Assembly (NCBI RefSeq): GCF_026810505.1
Contig: NZ_CP101750.1
Span: 5,141,501 to 5,205,500 of the forward strand
Reading direction: 5' to 3'
DNA from: Streptomyces sp. Je 1-369
Lineage (GTDB): Bacteria > Actinomycetota > Actinomycetes > Streptomycetales > Streptomycetaceae
Length of the DNA stretch: 64,000 nucleotides
The notes under the pieces were generated by a model, which was given only the letters and a program-made list of their open reading frames with translations, did not search any database and was not told the origin of the DNA. Each line of letters starts with the position of its first letter. Position 1 is the first letter of the stretch. Made by a program: the position numbers and the translations under genes. Positions 9,060 to 16,691 of this stretch are shown one piece after another.

Positions 9060-10055
9060 ATGAACTCACTGGCCGCACTCGACGGTCTCGGCTCCATGGG
9101 CGGCGTCTTCTCGCTGCCCGTCCTGTACGCACTGGGCTGCGGCGTCGCCGCGGGCGGCGGCCTCGCGCTGCTCGCCGTCGCGATCCGCGGCCTGCCCGCC
9201 AAGCCCGCGCACGAGAAGCACCGGGCGAGCGAGCGCGCGAGCGAACTCGTCCGCTTCGTGGGCCGGCGCGGCTCCGCCGCCATCGGCGTGGGCCTGGTCG
9301 TGCTGCTCCTCACCCGCTGGGCCGTCGCGGGCATCGCGGCGGGCATCCTCGTCTTCTTCTGGGACAAGCTGTTCGGCGGCGCCGCCGAGGAGCGGGCGCA
9401 GATGAAGCGGGTCGAGGCCCTCGCCGCCTGGACGGAGTCGCTGCGCGACACCATCGCGGGCGCGGTCGGCCTGGAACAGGCGATCCCCGCGTCCGCGCGG
9501 GCCGCCGCCCCGGTGCTCCGCCCCCACCTGGACGCGCTCGTGGACCGCCTCCGCGCACGCACCCCGCTCCCCGAGGCCCTCCAGATACTCGCCGACGAGA
9601 TCGACGACGCCTCGGCGGACATCATCGTCGCGGCCCTGATCCTCAACGCCAAGCTGCGCGGCCCCGGCCTGCGCCAGGTCCTCGGCGCGCTCGCCAAGTC
9701 GGCGCGCGAGGAGGTCGACATGCGGCAGCGCGTCATGGCGCAGCGCGCCTCGACCCGACGCTCGGTGCAGATCGTGGTCGCCGTCTCCATCGCGTTCGTG
9801 CTCGGCCTCTCCATCTTCAACCGCGAGTTCGTCGAGCCGTACGGCACGCCGGTCGGCCAGCTCGTCCTCGCCTTGGTCTGCGCGCTGTTCGCGCTCGGCT
9901 TCTGGTGGCTGCGGAAGCTGTCGACGGTGGAGACGCCGGACCGCTTCCTGGTCAAGGACGAGCCGGGCGTCCAGTTCGTACGTCCCCGGGGCCCCGGCGC
10001 CGCCCCGCAGACCCTGCCGGGCCACACCAACCCGTCCGAGGGGGTACGACGATGA
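9060..10055 (+). CDS. TadB-like pilus platform protein
   Basis: The protein has 331 residues. Hydrophobic segments near residues 15-40 and 60-105 precede a cytoplasmic T2SSF-type domain (EALAAWTESLRDTIAGAVGLEQAIPA), which is followed by two more helices near residues 235-290. This is the layout of TadB, the inner-membrane platform that works with the CpaF motor. Its start lies seven bases after the cpaF stop and its end overlaps the tadC start by four bases. The last 40 residues (DEPGVQFVRPRGPGAAPQT) are a polar tail. Confidence 0.88.
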   Translation: MNSLAALDGLGSMGGVFSLPVLYALGCGVAAGGGLALLAVAIRGLPAKPAHEKHRASERASELVRFVGRRGSAAIGVGLVVLLLTRWAVAGIAAGILVFFWDKLFGGAAEERAQMKRVEALAAWTESLRDTIAGAVGLEQAIPASARAAAPVLRPHLDALVDRLRARTPLPEALQILADEIDDASADIIVAALILNAKLRGPGLRQVLGALAKSAREEVDMRQRVMAQRASTRRSVQIVVAVSIAFVLGLSIFNREFVEPYGTPVGQLVLALVCALFALGFWWLRKLSTVETPDRFLVKDEPGVQFVRPRGPGAAPQTLPGHTNPSEGVRR

Positions 10056-10981
10056 GCCTGACCATGCCGGTACTGATAGGCGCGATCCTCGGCCTCGGCA
10101 TCTTCGTCCTCGTACGCGCCCTGATGCCGTCGAAGCGCAGCGCGATCGCGACCGTCGCGCGCATCGACGCGATGCGGGCGCGCGGCGCGGCGTACGAGTC
10201 GCAGCGGGCCACGACGGACACCGAGAACCCCGGCCGGTTCGGCACGATGCGCGGCCGCGTGGGCCAGCGGGTCGCCGACTTCTACCTCCAGCAGGGCTGG
10301 GAGCAGCGCTCGCTCCGCGCCGACCTGGCGGTCCTCGACCGCAGCTGGGAGAAGTTCCTGGCGACGAAGGTGCTGCTCGCCGCGGCCGGCGTGTTCTTCG
10401 GCCCGTTCCTCTTCGCCGTCATCTACACGCTCGGCGTCGGCCGCAGCCCGATCATCCCGGTGTGGCTGGCGCTGATGTTCGGCGCGCTCTTCTTCTTCCT
10501 GCCCGACCTGGAAGTACGCAGGGACGCGGCGGACAAGCGGCGCGACCTGCGCCGCGTCATCGGCGCCTATCTCGACCTGGTGTCGATGAGCCTCGCGGGC
10601 GGCCGCGGTCTCCCCGAGGCGCTCATGGCGGCGGCGGAGGTCTCCGACGGATGGGCGACGCAACGTATCCGAAGCGCTCTGGCCGACGCCCGCATCACCG
10701 GCGTCAGCCAGTGGCAGGCACTCGGCTCGCTCGGTGAGGAACTGGGCGTGGAGGAGCTGAAGGACCTGTCGGCGTCCCTGGCGCTGGTGGCGGACGACGG
10801 CGCGAAGGTGCGCGAGTCCCTCGCCTCCCGCGCGGAGACGATGCGACACCGCGAACTGGCCGAGATCGAGGGCAGTGCGGGCGAGAAATCCCAGTCGATG
10901 CTGGTCGCGCAGCTGCTGCTGTGCGCGGGCTTCCTGGTCTTCCTCATCTTCCCGGCGGCGATGCGCGTGTTCCAGGTCTGA
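10052..10981 (+). CDS. TadC-like pilus platform protein
   Basis: The protein has 309 residues. It begins MSLTMPVLIGAILGLGIFVL, a first helix, followed by a soluble region, two helices (LLAAAGVFFGPFLFAVIYTL and PVWLALMFGALFFFL), a T2SSF domain (YLDLVSMSLAGGRGLPEALMAAAEV) and a final helix ending AMRVFQV. This matches TadC, partner of TadB. The start at 10052 is fixed by ATGA overlap with tadB. The last codons and stop are part of a threefold 20-base tandem repeat that continues into the spacer. Pilin follows about 105 bases later. Confidence 0.88.
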   Translation: MSLTMPVLIGAILGLGIFVLVRALMPSKRSAIATVARIDAMRARGAAYESQRATTDTENPGRFGTMRGRVGQRVADFYLQQGWEQRSLRADLAVLDRSWEKFLATKVLLAAAGVFFGPFLFAVIYTLGVGRSPIIPVWLALMFGALFFFLPDLEVRRDAADKRRDLRRVIGAYLDLVSMSLAGGRGLPEALMAAAEVSDGWATQRIRSALADARITGVSQWQALGSLGEELGVEELKDLSASLALVADDGAKVRESLASRAETMRHRELAEIEGSAGEKSQSMLVAQLLLCAGFLVFLIFPAAMRVFQV

Positions 10982-11019
10982 TGCGCGTGTGCCGGATCTG
11001 ATGCGCGTGCGCCAGGACC
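10960..11019. repeat. 3 x 20-bp tandem repeat spanning the tadC stop codon
   Basis: Units start at 10960, 10980 and 11000, each beginning GATGCGCGTG, with a few mismatches. The first unit encodes the last residues of TadC and the TGA stop lies at the junction, so the repeat grew out of the gene end. Confidence 0.8.
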
Positions 11020-11086
11020 AGGTGGCGCCGACGACAACGGGGGTCGGCGCTTCTTCCCCCCACCAACTCTGAGAGGACTACTCATC

Positions 11087-11332
11087 ATGAACGGACGGAA
11101 CTTCAGTCACCCGGCTGTCGACTTCCTCGTGGCCTTCCTGAAGGGCCGCGTGGAGCGAGCCCGCTCCGGCGAGCTCGACCGCGGCGCGTCCGCGGTCGAG
11201 TGGGTCATCATCTCGGCGGTCGTCGTGGCGATCGTCGGCGTGGTGGCCGCGGTGATCAACGCGGCGCTGAAGGGCGGCGCGGACAAGGTCAGCGACTGCA
11301 TCAAGGGCGCGGACGCGGGCAGCACCTGCTGA
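11087..11332 (+). CDS. Flp-type major pilin
   Basis: The protein has 81 residues. The class III prepilin signal is clear: the basic leader ends DRG, cleavage is expected after Gly33, and the mature protein begins ASAVEW with the conserved glutamate (Glu38) at +5. A single hydrophobic helix WVIISAVVVAIVGVVAAVI follows. The mature form would have 48 residues and ends with two cysteines (SDCIKGADAGSTC), which could form a small disulfide loop. GAGAGGAC provides a ribosome site. It is the probable structural subunit of the pilus and substrate of the prepilin peptidase at 19807-20541. Confidence 0.9.
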   Translation: MNGRNFSHPAVDFLVAFLKGRVERARSGELDRGASAVEWVIISAVVVAIVGVVAAVINAALKGGADKVSDCIKGADAGSTC

Positions 11333-11382
11333 CCGTCGGACGGTTCACTGTTCGCGGCATCGTGAGAGACGACGGGGTTCGA

Positions 11383-11835
11383 GTGCGGAGATCGCGGGGG
11401 ATACGGGGATTCGTACGCCGCAGGGTGGAGGCCGCCTCCACCCGCGGCGAATCCGGCATGACCGCGATCGAGTTCGTGCTGCTCACCCCGGTGCTGTTCT
11501 TCATGATCTTCGCGACGGTGCAGTTCGCCCTGTACTTCTTCGCGGACCACGTCGCCCAGGCGGCGGCGCAGGCGGGCGCGCGCAAGGCCCGCGCCACGGC
11601 CGACGAGAACGCGGGCGGCTGGCGGGGCGAGGCACGTGACGTGGCCGACGCGTACATCCGCCAGCTCGGACCGAAGCTCGTGCTCGGCCCGGACGTGAAG
11701 ACGATCCAGCCGGAGCAGAACACGGTCGGCGTGGAGATCACGGCACGGGTCCCCACGGTCTTCCCGGGCCTGGACCTGGACGTGCACGCGCGGTCGGCGG
11801 GCCCCGTCGAGCGTTTCGTGGAGGACAACGGCTGA
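11383..11835 (+). CDS. TadE-like pseudopilin
   Basis: The TadE signature sits at GESGMTAIEFVLLTPVLFF: a glycine (Gly25), then Met-Thr-Ala-Ile-Glu with glutamate at +5, then a membrane helix. The rest is a small outside domain ending VERFVEDNG. I chose the GTG at 11383 (150 residues). A GTG at 11362 is also in frame, and neither has a strong ribosome site. TadE-family pseudopilins are processed by the same peptidase and needed for pilus formation. The stop overlaps the next start by one base (TGATG), so the three pseudopilin genes are coupled. Confidence 0.8.
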   Translation: MRRSRGIRGFVRRRVEAASTRGESGMTAIEFVLLTPVLFFMIFATVQFALYFFADHVAQAAAQAGARKARATADENAGGWRGEARDVADAYIRQLGPKLVLGPDVKTIQPEQNTVGVEITARVPTVFPGLDLDVHARSAGPVERFVEDNG

Positions 11836-12257
11836 TGCGGAACGTACGCCTTCGCCTGCGCGACGACCGTGGCCTCTCCACGGTCGAAGTGGTGATCCTG
11901 GCCCCGGTGATGATCCTCCTCATCCTGGTCCTCGTCGCCTTCGGCCAGCTCGTCGACGGCCGCGGAGCCATCGACGGCGCGGCGCGCGACGCCGCACGCG
12001 CGGGCTCGATCCAGAAGGAACACGGCACGGCGCTCGCGGAAGCACGCGCGGCGGCACGGGCCGACCTGGCGGACGTCTGCTCGGGCCCGGTCTCGGTGGT
12101 CCAGAAGAGCGAGGGCTTCGACGAAACCGTCGACCCGTTCTTCACGGTGGAGGTCAGCTGCGAGGTCAGGGGACTCGCCATGCTCGGCCTGGACATCCCG
12201 ACGACGCTGGAGGCCACCTTCAGCTCCCCGCTGGACCCGTACCGGAGGCAGGCGTGA
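11835..12257 (+). CDS. second TadE-like pseudopilin
   Basis: The protein has 140 residues. The leader ends DDRG, cleavage is predicted after Gly13, and the mature start LSTVEVV carries glutamate (Glu18) at +5 before the helix VVILAPVMILLILVLVAFGQ. The remainder is an outside domain with two cysteines (DVCSG, VSCEV), a likely disulfide. It overlaps both neighbours by a few bases. The short leader and the good processing site make it a substrate of the same peptidase. Confidence 0.82.
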   Translation: MRNVRLRLRDDRGLSTVEVVILAPVMILLILVLVAFGQLVDGRGAIDGAARDAARAGSIQKEHGTALAEARAAARADLADVCSGPVSVVQKSEGFDETVDPFFTVEVSCEVRGLAMLGLDIPTTLEATFSSPLDPYRRQA

Positions 12258-12736
12258 CACGCCGCACCGCCACTGCCGCCACCGTCGCCGTACGCGACTG
12301 GTTCGTGTCCCGCCGCACCCGCCTCGACGACCGGGGCTCGGGCGCCGGCGCGGTCATCATCTTCGCGATCGTCTTCCTCGCGCTCGCCGCGTTCGTCATC
12401 GACGGCGGCCTCTCCATCTCCAAGCGGGAACGCGCCGCGGACATCGCGGAACAGGCCGCGCGCTACGCAGCCCAGGACCTGGACCTCGAAGGCATATACG
12501 AGGGCGTCAAGGGCGCCCCCATCAACTTCGAGAACTGCGACGCGCGGGTGGCGGCGTACGTGGCGGAGGCGGGCCTCAAGGGCGCGGACGTCGCCAACAC
12601 GCACTGTGTGACGGCCAACCCGCAACAGGTCGAGGTCGAGGTCCAGATGACGTACAGCCCGGTGTTCACGGGGATGTTCTACGGCGGGGACGTGACGGTG
12701 CGGGGACGAGCGGTGGCGGAGAACGAGGTGGGCTGA
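12254..12736 (+). CDS. TadG-like pilus-associated protein
   Basis: The protein has 160 residues with a GTG start overlapping the previous stop by four bases. Its N-terminus resembles the pseudopilins (DDRGSGAGAVIIFAIVFLALAAFVIDGG), but the position +5 after Gly28 is Ala33, not glutamate. That fits TadG-type proteins, which carry an N-terminal helix and are often not processed. The outside part has two cysteines (ENCDAR and THCVTA) and no von Willebrand domain, so it is shorter than proteobacterial TadG. It ends the plus-strand pilus run, and the following genes are on the other strand. Confidence 0.75.
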   Translation: MTRRTATAATVAVRDWFVSRRTRLDDRGSGAGAVIIFAIVFLALAAFVIDGGLSISKRERAADIAEQAARYAAQDLDLEGIYEGVKGAPINFENCDARVAAYVAEAGLKGADVANTHCVTANPQQVEVEVQMTYSPVFTGMFYGGDVTVRGRAVAENEVG

Positions 12737-12748
12737 GGCTCAGCAGGG

Positions 12749-13123
12749 CTACTTCTCGCCCTCCTTGCCCTTTCCGCCGCTCTTCCCCTGACCCTTCCCC
12801 TTCCCCGTCCCCTCCTTCTCCTTGACCGCGTCGTTGATCTTCTTCGTCAGGTCGTCCTCGAGCTTCTTGAACTCGCGGACCACCGCGTCGGACAGGTCGG
12901 CGAGCTGGTCCAGCTGCTGGCCGATGTCCTCGCGGCCGTCCTCCCAGTTGGACTCGAAGTCGTCCAGGGAGTCGTAGACGCCGCCGTCGCCGATGTCGTC
13001 CTTGTAGGACTCGAAGGTCTTCTTCGTACGGTTCATGCGGGTCTTGATGGAGCGCAGCCTGCTGCCGTAGTCCTCGAGATCGGTGAGCGGGATCGAAAGG
13101 TCGCTCTTGCCCTTGGCGCCCAT
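12749..13123 (-). CDS. WXG100-like small helical protein
   Basis: The protein has 124 residues. It is predicted to be almost all helix, with a turn around Trp60 in ESNWEDG (W-x-x-G rather than the exact WXG), and a lysine/glycine-rich tail (GKGKGQGKSGGKGKEGEK). Size and helix-turn-helix layout fit WXG100/Esx-like proteins, which pair with or escort type VII secretion substrates and RHS or polymorphic toxins in actinobacteria. It lies 35 bases downstream of the RHS gene, with its own GGGGAGGGG ribosome site, so the two probably form an operon. A substrate role is inferred, not shown. Confidence 0.65.
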   Translation of the reverse strand: MGAKGKSDLSIPLTDLEDYGSRLRSIKTRMNRTKKTFESYKDDIGDGGVYDSLDDFESNWEDGREDIGQQLDQLADLSDAVVREFKKLEDDLTKKINDAVKEKEGTGKGKGQGKSGGKGKEGEK

Positions 13124-13158
13124 GGTTGTTGTCCCCTCCCCTTAGGTGCCTGGACAGC

Positions 13159-16100
13159 TTAGGTGAGGTAGCGGGCGGTTTCTGGGTCGTAGTAACGGGA
13201 GCCGGCGTAGTGCAGGCCCGTTTCGGGGTCGAAGTACTGGCCCGGGAAACGCAGGGGCGTGTACGCCGTGCTGTTCGACGGCCACGCGGTCGTGCCCCCG
13301 AGCGTGCTGCGGGCCCGCCACGCGACGGTGCCGCCTTCGTCCACGAGTTCCGTCGGCGTTCCCGCGAGGTCGGTGAGGATCGTGAAGGAGCGGGAGTCGA
13401 TGGCGTCGGGGGAGGGCGCGCCGGTCGTCGGCAGGAGGCGTTCCGTTTGCGTGATGGGGTGGTGGGCCTCGTAGTCCCAGGTCAGGCTCACCGGGCGCGG
13501 CAGGTCCCGCGCCGTCGTCGTCTGTTCGCAGAGCGTCGTGCCGTCCCATGTGAAGTCGGTGCGCTCGACCACGGTTTCGGGTTCGCCCTCGGGCCCGAGT
13601 CGCTGTTTCGAGAGGCGGCGGCCCAGTGGGTCGTACGTGTAGCGCCAGCGCGTGCCGTCCGGGGTGGTCACCGACGCGAGGCGGTCCTCCGCGTCCCACG
13701 TGTAGCGCCACGTCTGCGGGGGGTGGGGCCGCCCCGGTTTCCGGCGCAGGACCATGCGGCCCAGCGCGTCGTACGCGTAGCCGGTGTGGCCGGCGCGCGT
13801 GAGGTGTGTTCCGTTGTACTCCCGGGGGCCCGCGGACTCGTGGCCCGGGTGGCTGTCGGGCCAGGCGGCGTGCGTCTGGTCGCCCGCGGCGTCGTAGGCG
13901 TACGTCTCCGTCCAGCCGTGGGCGGACACGGCCGTCACCCGGCCCACCGGGTCGAGTTGGAAGTGGCGGTCGCCGGAGAGCCGGTCGTCGAGGGCGGTGA
14001 GGACTCCGTCGGCGCGATAGGCGTAGGCGCGGTACTGGATCGGGCTGCCGTCGGGTGCCGTCACCGTGTGAGTGGTGAGGCGGCCGACTTCGTCGTAGGC
14101 GCGCTCCAGGGTCACGCATGCGCCGTCGGCGGAGTGCGGGAGGGCGGCGGCCGCGATGCGCCGGGCCGTCTCCCTGCCCGCCGCGTCCCGCTCGAATTCC
14201 ACGGTCCGGCCGTCGGGCGCGGTGAGCCGGGTGCGGCGGCCCGCCGCGTCGTACTCCCAGCTGCTGGTCGCCCCCGTCGGAGTCGTGCGTCCCGTACGAC
14301 GGCCCGCATCGTCGTACGCGTACGTGAGGGGCCCGCGCCCGTCGACCGTCTCGGAGAGCAGCCGCCCGGAAGGGGATCGCAGCAGGGTGAGTCGGCAGTC
14401 GGGGCCGACCGCTTCGACCAGGTTGCCGGACAGGTCGTACGCGAAGGTGGTGACCGCCTCGGTTGTCTCCTTGCGGATCAGCCGGTCCAGCGCGTCGTAG
14501 GTGAACGAGATCGCCTCTCCGACCGCGTTCGTACGGGTCACGACGCGGCCCGCGGCGTCGTACGCGTAGGACGTGGTGCGGCCGTCGAAGTCCGTCTCCG
14601 CGATCAGGCGGCCCGCGGCATCGTGCTGGTACGTCCAGGACAGGCCCTGCGGGTTGTCCACGCGGGTGAGGCGCAGGGACGCGTCGTAGTCGAAATGGTG
14701 GCGTGCTCCGTCGGCGCCGACACGCGCGGCGAGCAGGTCGAAGTGGGTGTACTCGAACGACGAGACCTGGCCCAGCTGGTCGGTGTGGGCGACGCGGTTG
14801 CCCTCGCCGTCGTACGTCCAGGACTCCGCCGCGCCGTCAGGAGTCGTGCGCCCGATGAGCCGCCCCTCCGTCGACCACGCGAGGCGCGTGGTGTGACGGA
14901 GGGGATCGGTGAGGGCCGTGGGGCGCCCCAGCGCGTCGCGCTGCCAGACCGTGACGGCGCCCAGCGGGTCCGTGACCTTGAGCGGCAGGCCCGCGCCGTC
15001 GCACCGCACGGTGGTCGTGTTGCCGGCCTCGTCGGTGACCGAGAGAGGGTGTCCCGCGGGCGTGTAGGCGTTGTGGACGGTCACGCCGGACGGCTCGGTG
15101 ACCGACGTGCAGTTGCCGCGCTCGTCGTACGTGTACTGCCACGTGGTGCCGTCGGGCAGGTCGACGACCGTCTTGAGGTTCAGGTCGTTGTAGGCGACGC
15201 GGATGACGGCGCCGTCGGGCCGCGTCAGCTCCGTCGGCAGGCCCAGTTCGTTGTTGACGTACGCCGTGGTGTGCCCGAGCTGGTCCGTCGTGGCGGCGAC
15301 GTGGTGCAGCGCGTCGTACGTGGTCGTGACCGTCGCGCCGAGCGGGTCGGTCTCGGCGACGACCAGGCAGTGGTCGTCGACGGCGAAGCGCGAGGTGGCG
15401 CCCCCGGCCGTGGTGACCTCGGTGACGCGGCACCCCGGCCGGGCGGGGTCGGGCACGTCGTACGTGAAGGTGTGGGCCATGTGCCCGGCCATGCCCCGCT
15501 GGGCGACACAGCGGTCCTGGTCGTCGTAGGCGTAGGTGTAGCGACTGTTGTTCGTGTCCTCCCACGCGGTGAGGCGCAGCCGCTCGTCGTACGTGAACCG
15601 CGTCGGCAGGCCGGAGGAGTTGGTGACGGCGGTGAGGTTGCCGTCGGTGTAGCCGTACCGCTTGACGACGAGGTCGTCGCCGCTGCCGTCCGCGGCGGCG
15701 CCCGCCACGCCGAGCGCGGTGACGCGCCCCTCCTCGACGGTCAGCATCACGTAGTAGCCGCCGCTGTGGAGGATCGCGCGCGGGGCGCCCTCCGTGTCGT
15801 GGTCGAAGTCGACGGTGTTGCGGTTGCGGTCCGAGATCATGGTCAGCAGGGCCACGCCGTCGTCCTCGCGGGGCGCGGCGAAGCGGCGGGCGATGCCGGT
15901 GACCGGGTCGGTGACGCGGTAGCCGCCGTCGGCGAGGCGTTTCAGGGGCCATCGGGGGCCGGACTCGGGCAGGACGAGCGCGGCGGGTGCGTCCGGCGCG
16001 TCCCGTTCCGTCGGGTGCGGGTACGTGAGGAGCATGCCGTCCTCCGTGACGAACACGATCCCGTCCTCGTCGACTTCGAGGCGCTGGTCGATCGTGGACG

Positions 16101-16338
16101 TCCACATCGGCCCGAACCAGCCGCCGGACCGATAGCCCGAGGCGACCCGGCGGGTGAAATCCAGCGGCAGCGTGCCGGGCAGCGAGAGGTCCGTCTCCTC
16201 CAGGAACATCTGCCCGGTGGCGACGTCGACCGCGTCACCGCAGCTTCTGATCCTGCTCCTGACGCGGCCGTACGCGCCCGGCTCCCCGCCCTTGACCGCC
16301 GTACGGGCCGACTTGGATCCCTTGAGCCCGTCGTTCAA
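13159..16338 (-). CDS. RHS/YD-repeat protein lacking a C-terminal toxin
   Basis: The protein has about 1,060 residues. The N-terminal part (GDAVDVATGQMFLEETDLSLPGTLPL) is a DUF6531-type segment found at the front of many RHS proteins. Dozens of YD repeats follow (YDAAGRVVTRTNAVGE, YDALDRLIRKE and similar), which fold as a cocoon-like shell. It stops directly after the core sequence HYAGSRYYDPETARYLT, just where other RHS proteins continue into the PDPLGL-type cleavage motif and variable toxin. No signal peptide is visible. A TTG at 16338 has a strong AGGAAAGGGG ribosome site eight bases upstream. An ATG at 16413 adds 25 residues without one. Confidence 0.85.
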   Translation of the reverse strand: MNDGLKGSKSARTAVKGGEPGAYGRVRSRIRSCGDAVDVATGQMFLEETDLSLPGTLPLDFTRRVASGYRSGGWFGPMWTSTIDQRLEVDEDGIVFVTEDGMLLTYPHPTERDAPDAPAALVLPESGPRWPLKRLADGGYRVTDPVTGIARRFAAPREDDGVALLTMISDRNRNTVDFDHDTEGAPRAILHSGGYYVMLTVEEGRVTALGVAGAAADGSGDDLVVKRYGYTDGNLTAVTNSSGLPTRFTYDERLRLTAWEDTNNSRYTYAYDDQDRCVAQRGMAGHMAHTFTYDVPDPARPGCRVTEVTTAGGATSRFAVDDHCLVVAETDPLGATVTTTYDALHHVAATTDQLGHTTAYVNNELGLPTELTRPDGAVIRVAYNDLNLKTVVDLPDGTTWQYTYDERGNCTSVTEPSGVTVHNAYTPAGHPLSVTDEAGNTTTVRCDGAGLPLKVTDPLGAVTVWQRDALGRPTALTDPLRHTTRLAWSTEGRLIGRTTPDGAAESWTYDGEGNRVAHTDQLGQVSSFEYTHFDLLAARVGADGARHHFDYDASLRLTRVDNPQGLSWTYQHDAAGRLIAETDFDGRTTSYAYDAAGRVVTRTNAVGEAISFTYDALDRLIRKETTEAVTTFAYDLSGNLVEAVGPDCRLTLLRSPSGRLLSETVDGRGPLTYAYDDAGRRTGRTTPTGATSSWEYDAAGRRTRLTAPDGRTVEFERDAAGRETARRIAAAALPHSADGACVTLERAYDEVGRLTTHTVTAPDGSPIQYRAYAYRADGVLTALDDRLSGDRHFQLDPVGRVTAVSAHGWTETYAYDAAGDQTHAAWPDSHPGHESAGPREYNGTHLTRAGHTGYAYDALGRMVLRRKPGRPHPPQTWRYTWDAEDRLASVTTPDGTRWRYTYDPLGRRLSKQRLGPEGEPETVVERTDFTWDGTTLCEQTTTARDLPRPVSLTWDYEAHHPITQTERLLPTTGAPSPDAIDSRSFTILTDLAGTPTELVDEGGTVAWRARSTLGGTTAWPSNSTAYTPLRFPGQYFDPETGLHYAGSRYYDPETARYLT

Positions 16339-16691
16339 CCCCGGAGCCCCTTTCCTGATTCGGCCACATCCATGAGGCCTGCCTGGTCCTTTGTGTGCCC
16401 AGTATCGGCGCATGGTTCGAAGGATCCAGGGCGGCGAGGATCCGTACCGGAACTGTGACGGGGACCCCCGATCCGTACAACCGCAAGCTCAGCGCCGCCG
16501 ACGGACCGCACGCCCCGCACGCGAAGGAAACGGGCCTATCGGATGCGGCGGGAGGAAGCGGGCCGACGGTCCGGCGCCCGGGACCGTCCGGGCCTGTCTG
16601 ACGTCCGACCCCTTCCGTAACATCACCTCAGTAGGCTCACCCGACCCCTCTGACCATCCACTCCTCCCCACAGGACACCAGGACACCTGCC

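Noticed and set aside
7037..10849. Long open frame antisense to the Tad ATPase and platform genes
   Set aside because: It is the GC-rich antisense shadow of well-recognised genes (CpaF, TadB, TadC) and encodes low-complexity peptides with no domain.
12749..13123. WXG100-like gene as an immunity protein for RHS
   Set aside because: No toxin domain exists in the RHS protein, and the predicted helical-hairpin shape fits an Esx-like partner better than an immunity protein.
13126..16458. Long open frame on the plus strand across the RHS gene
   Set aside because: The minus strand encodes clear YD repeats over the same stretch. The plus-strand peptide is Arg/Val/Gly-rich with no domain.
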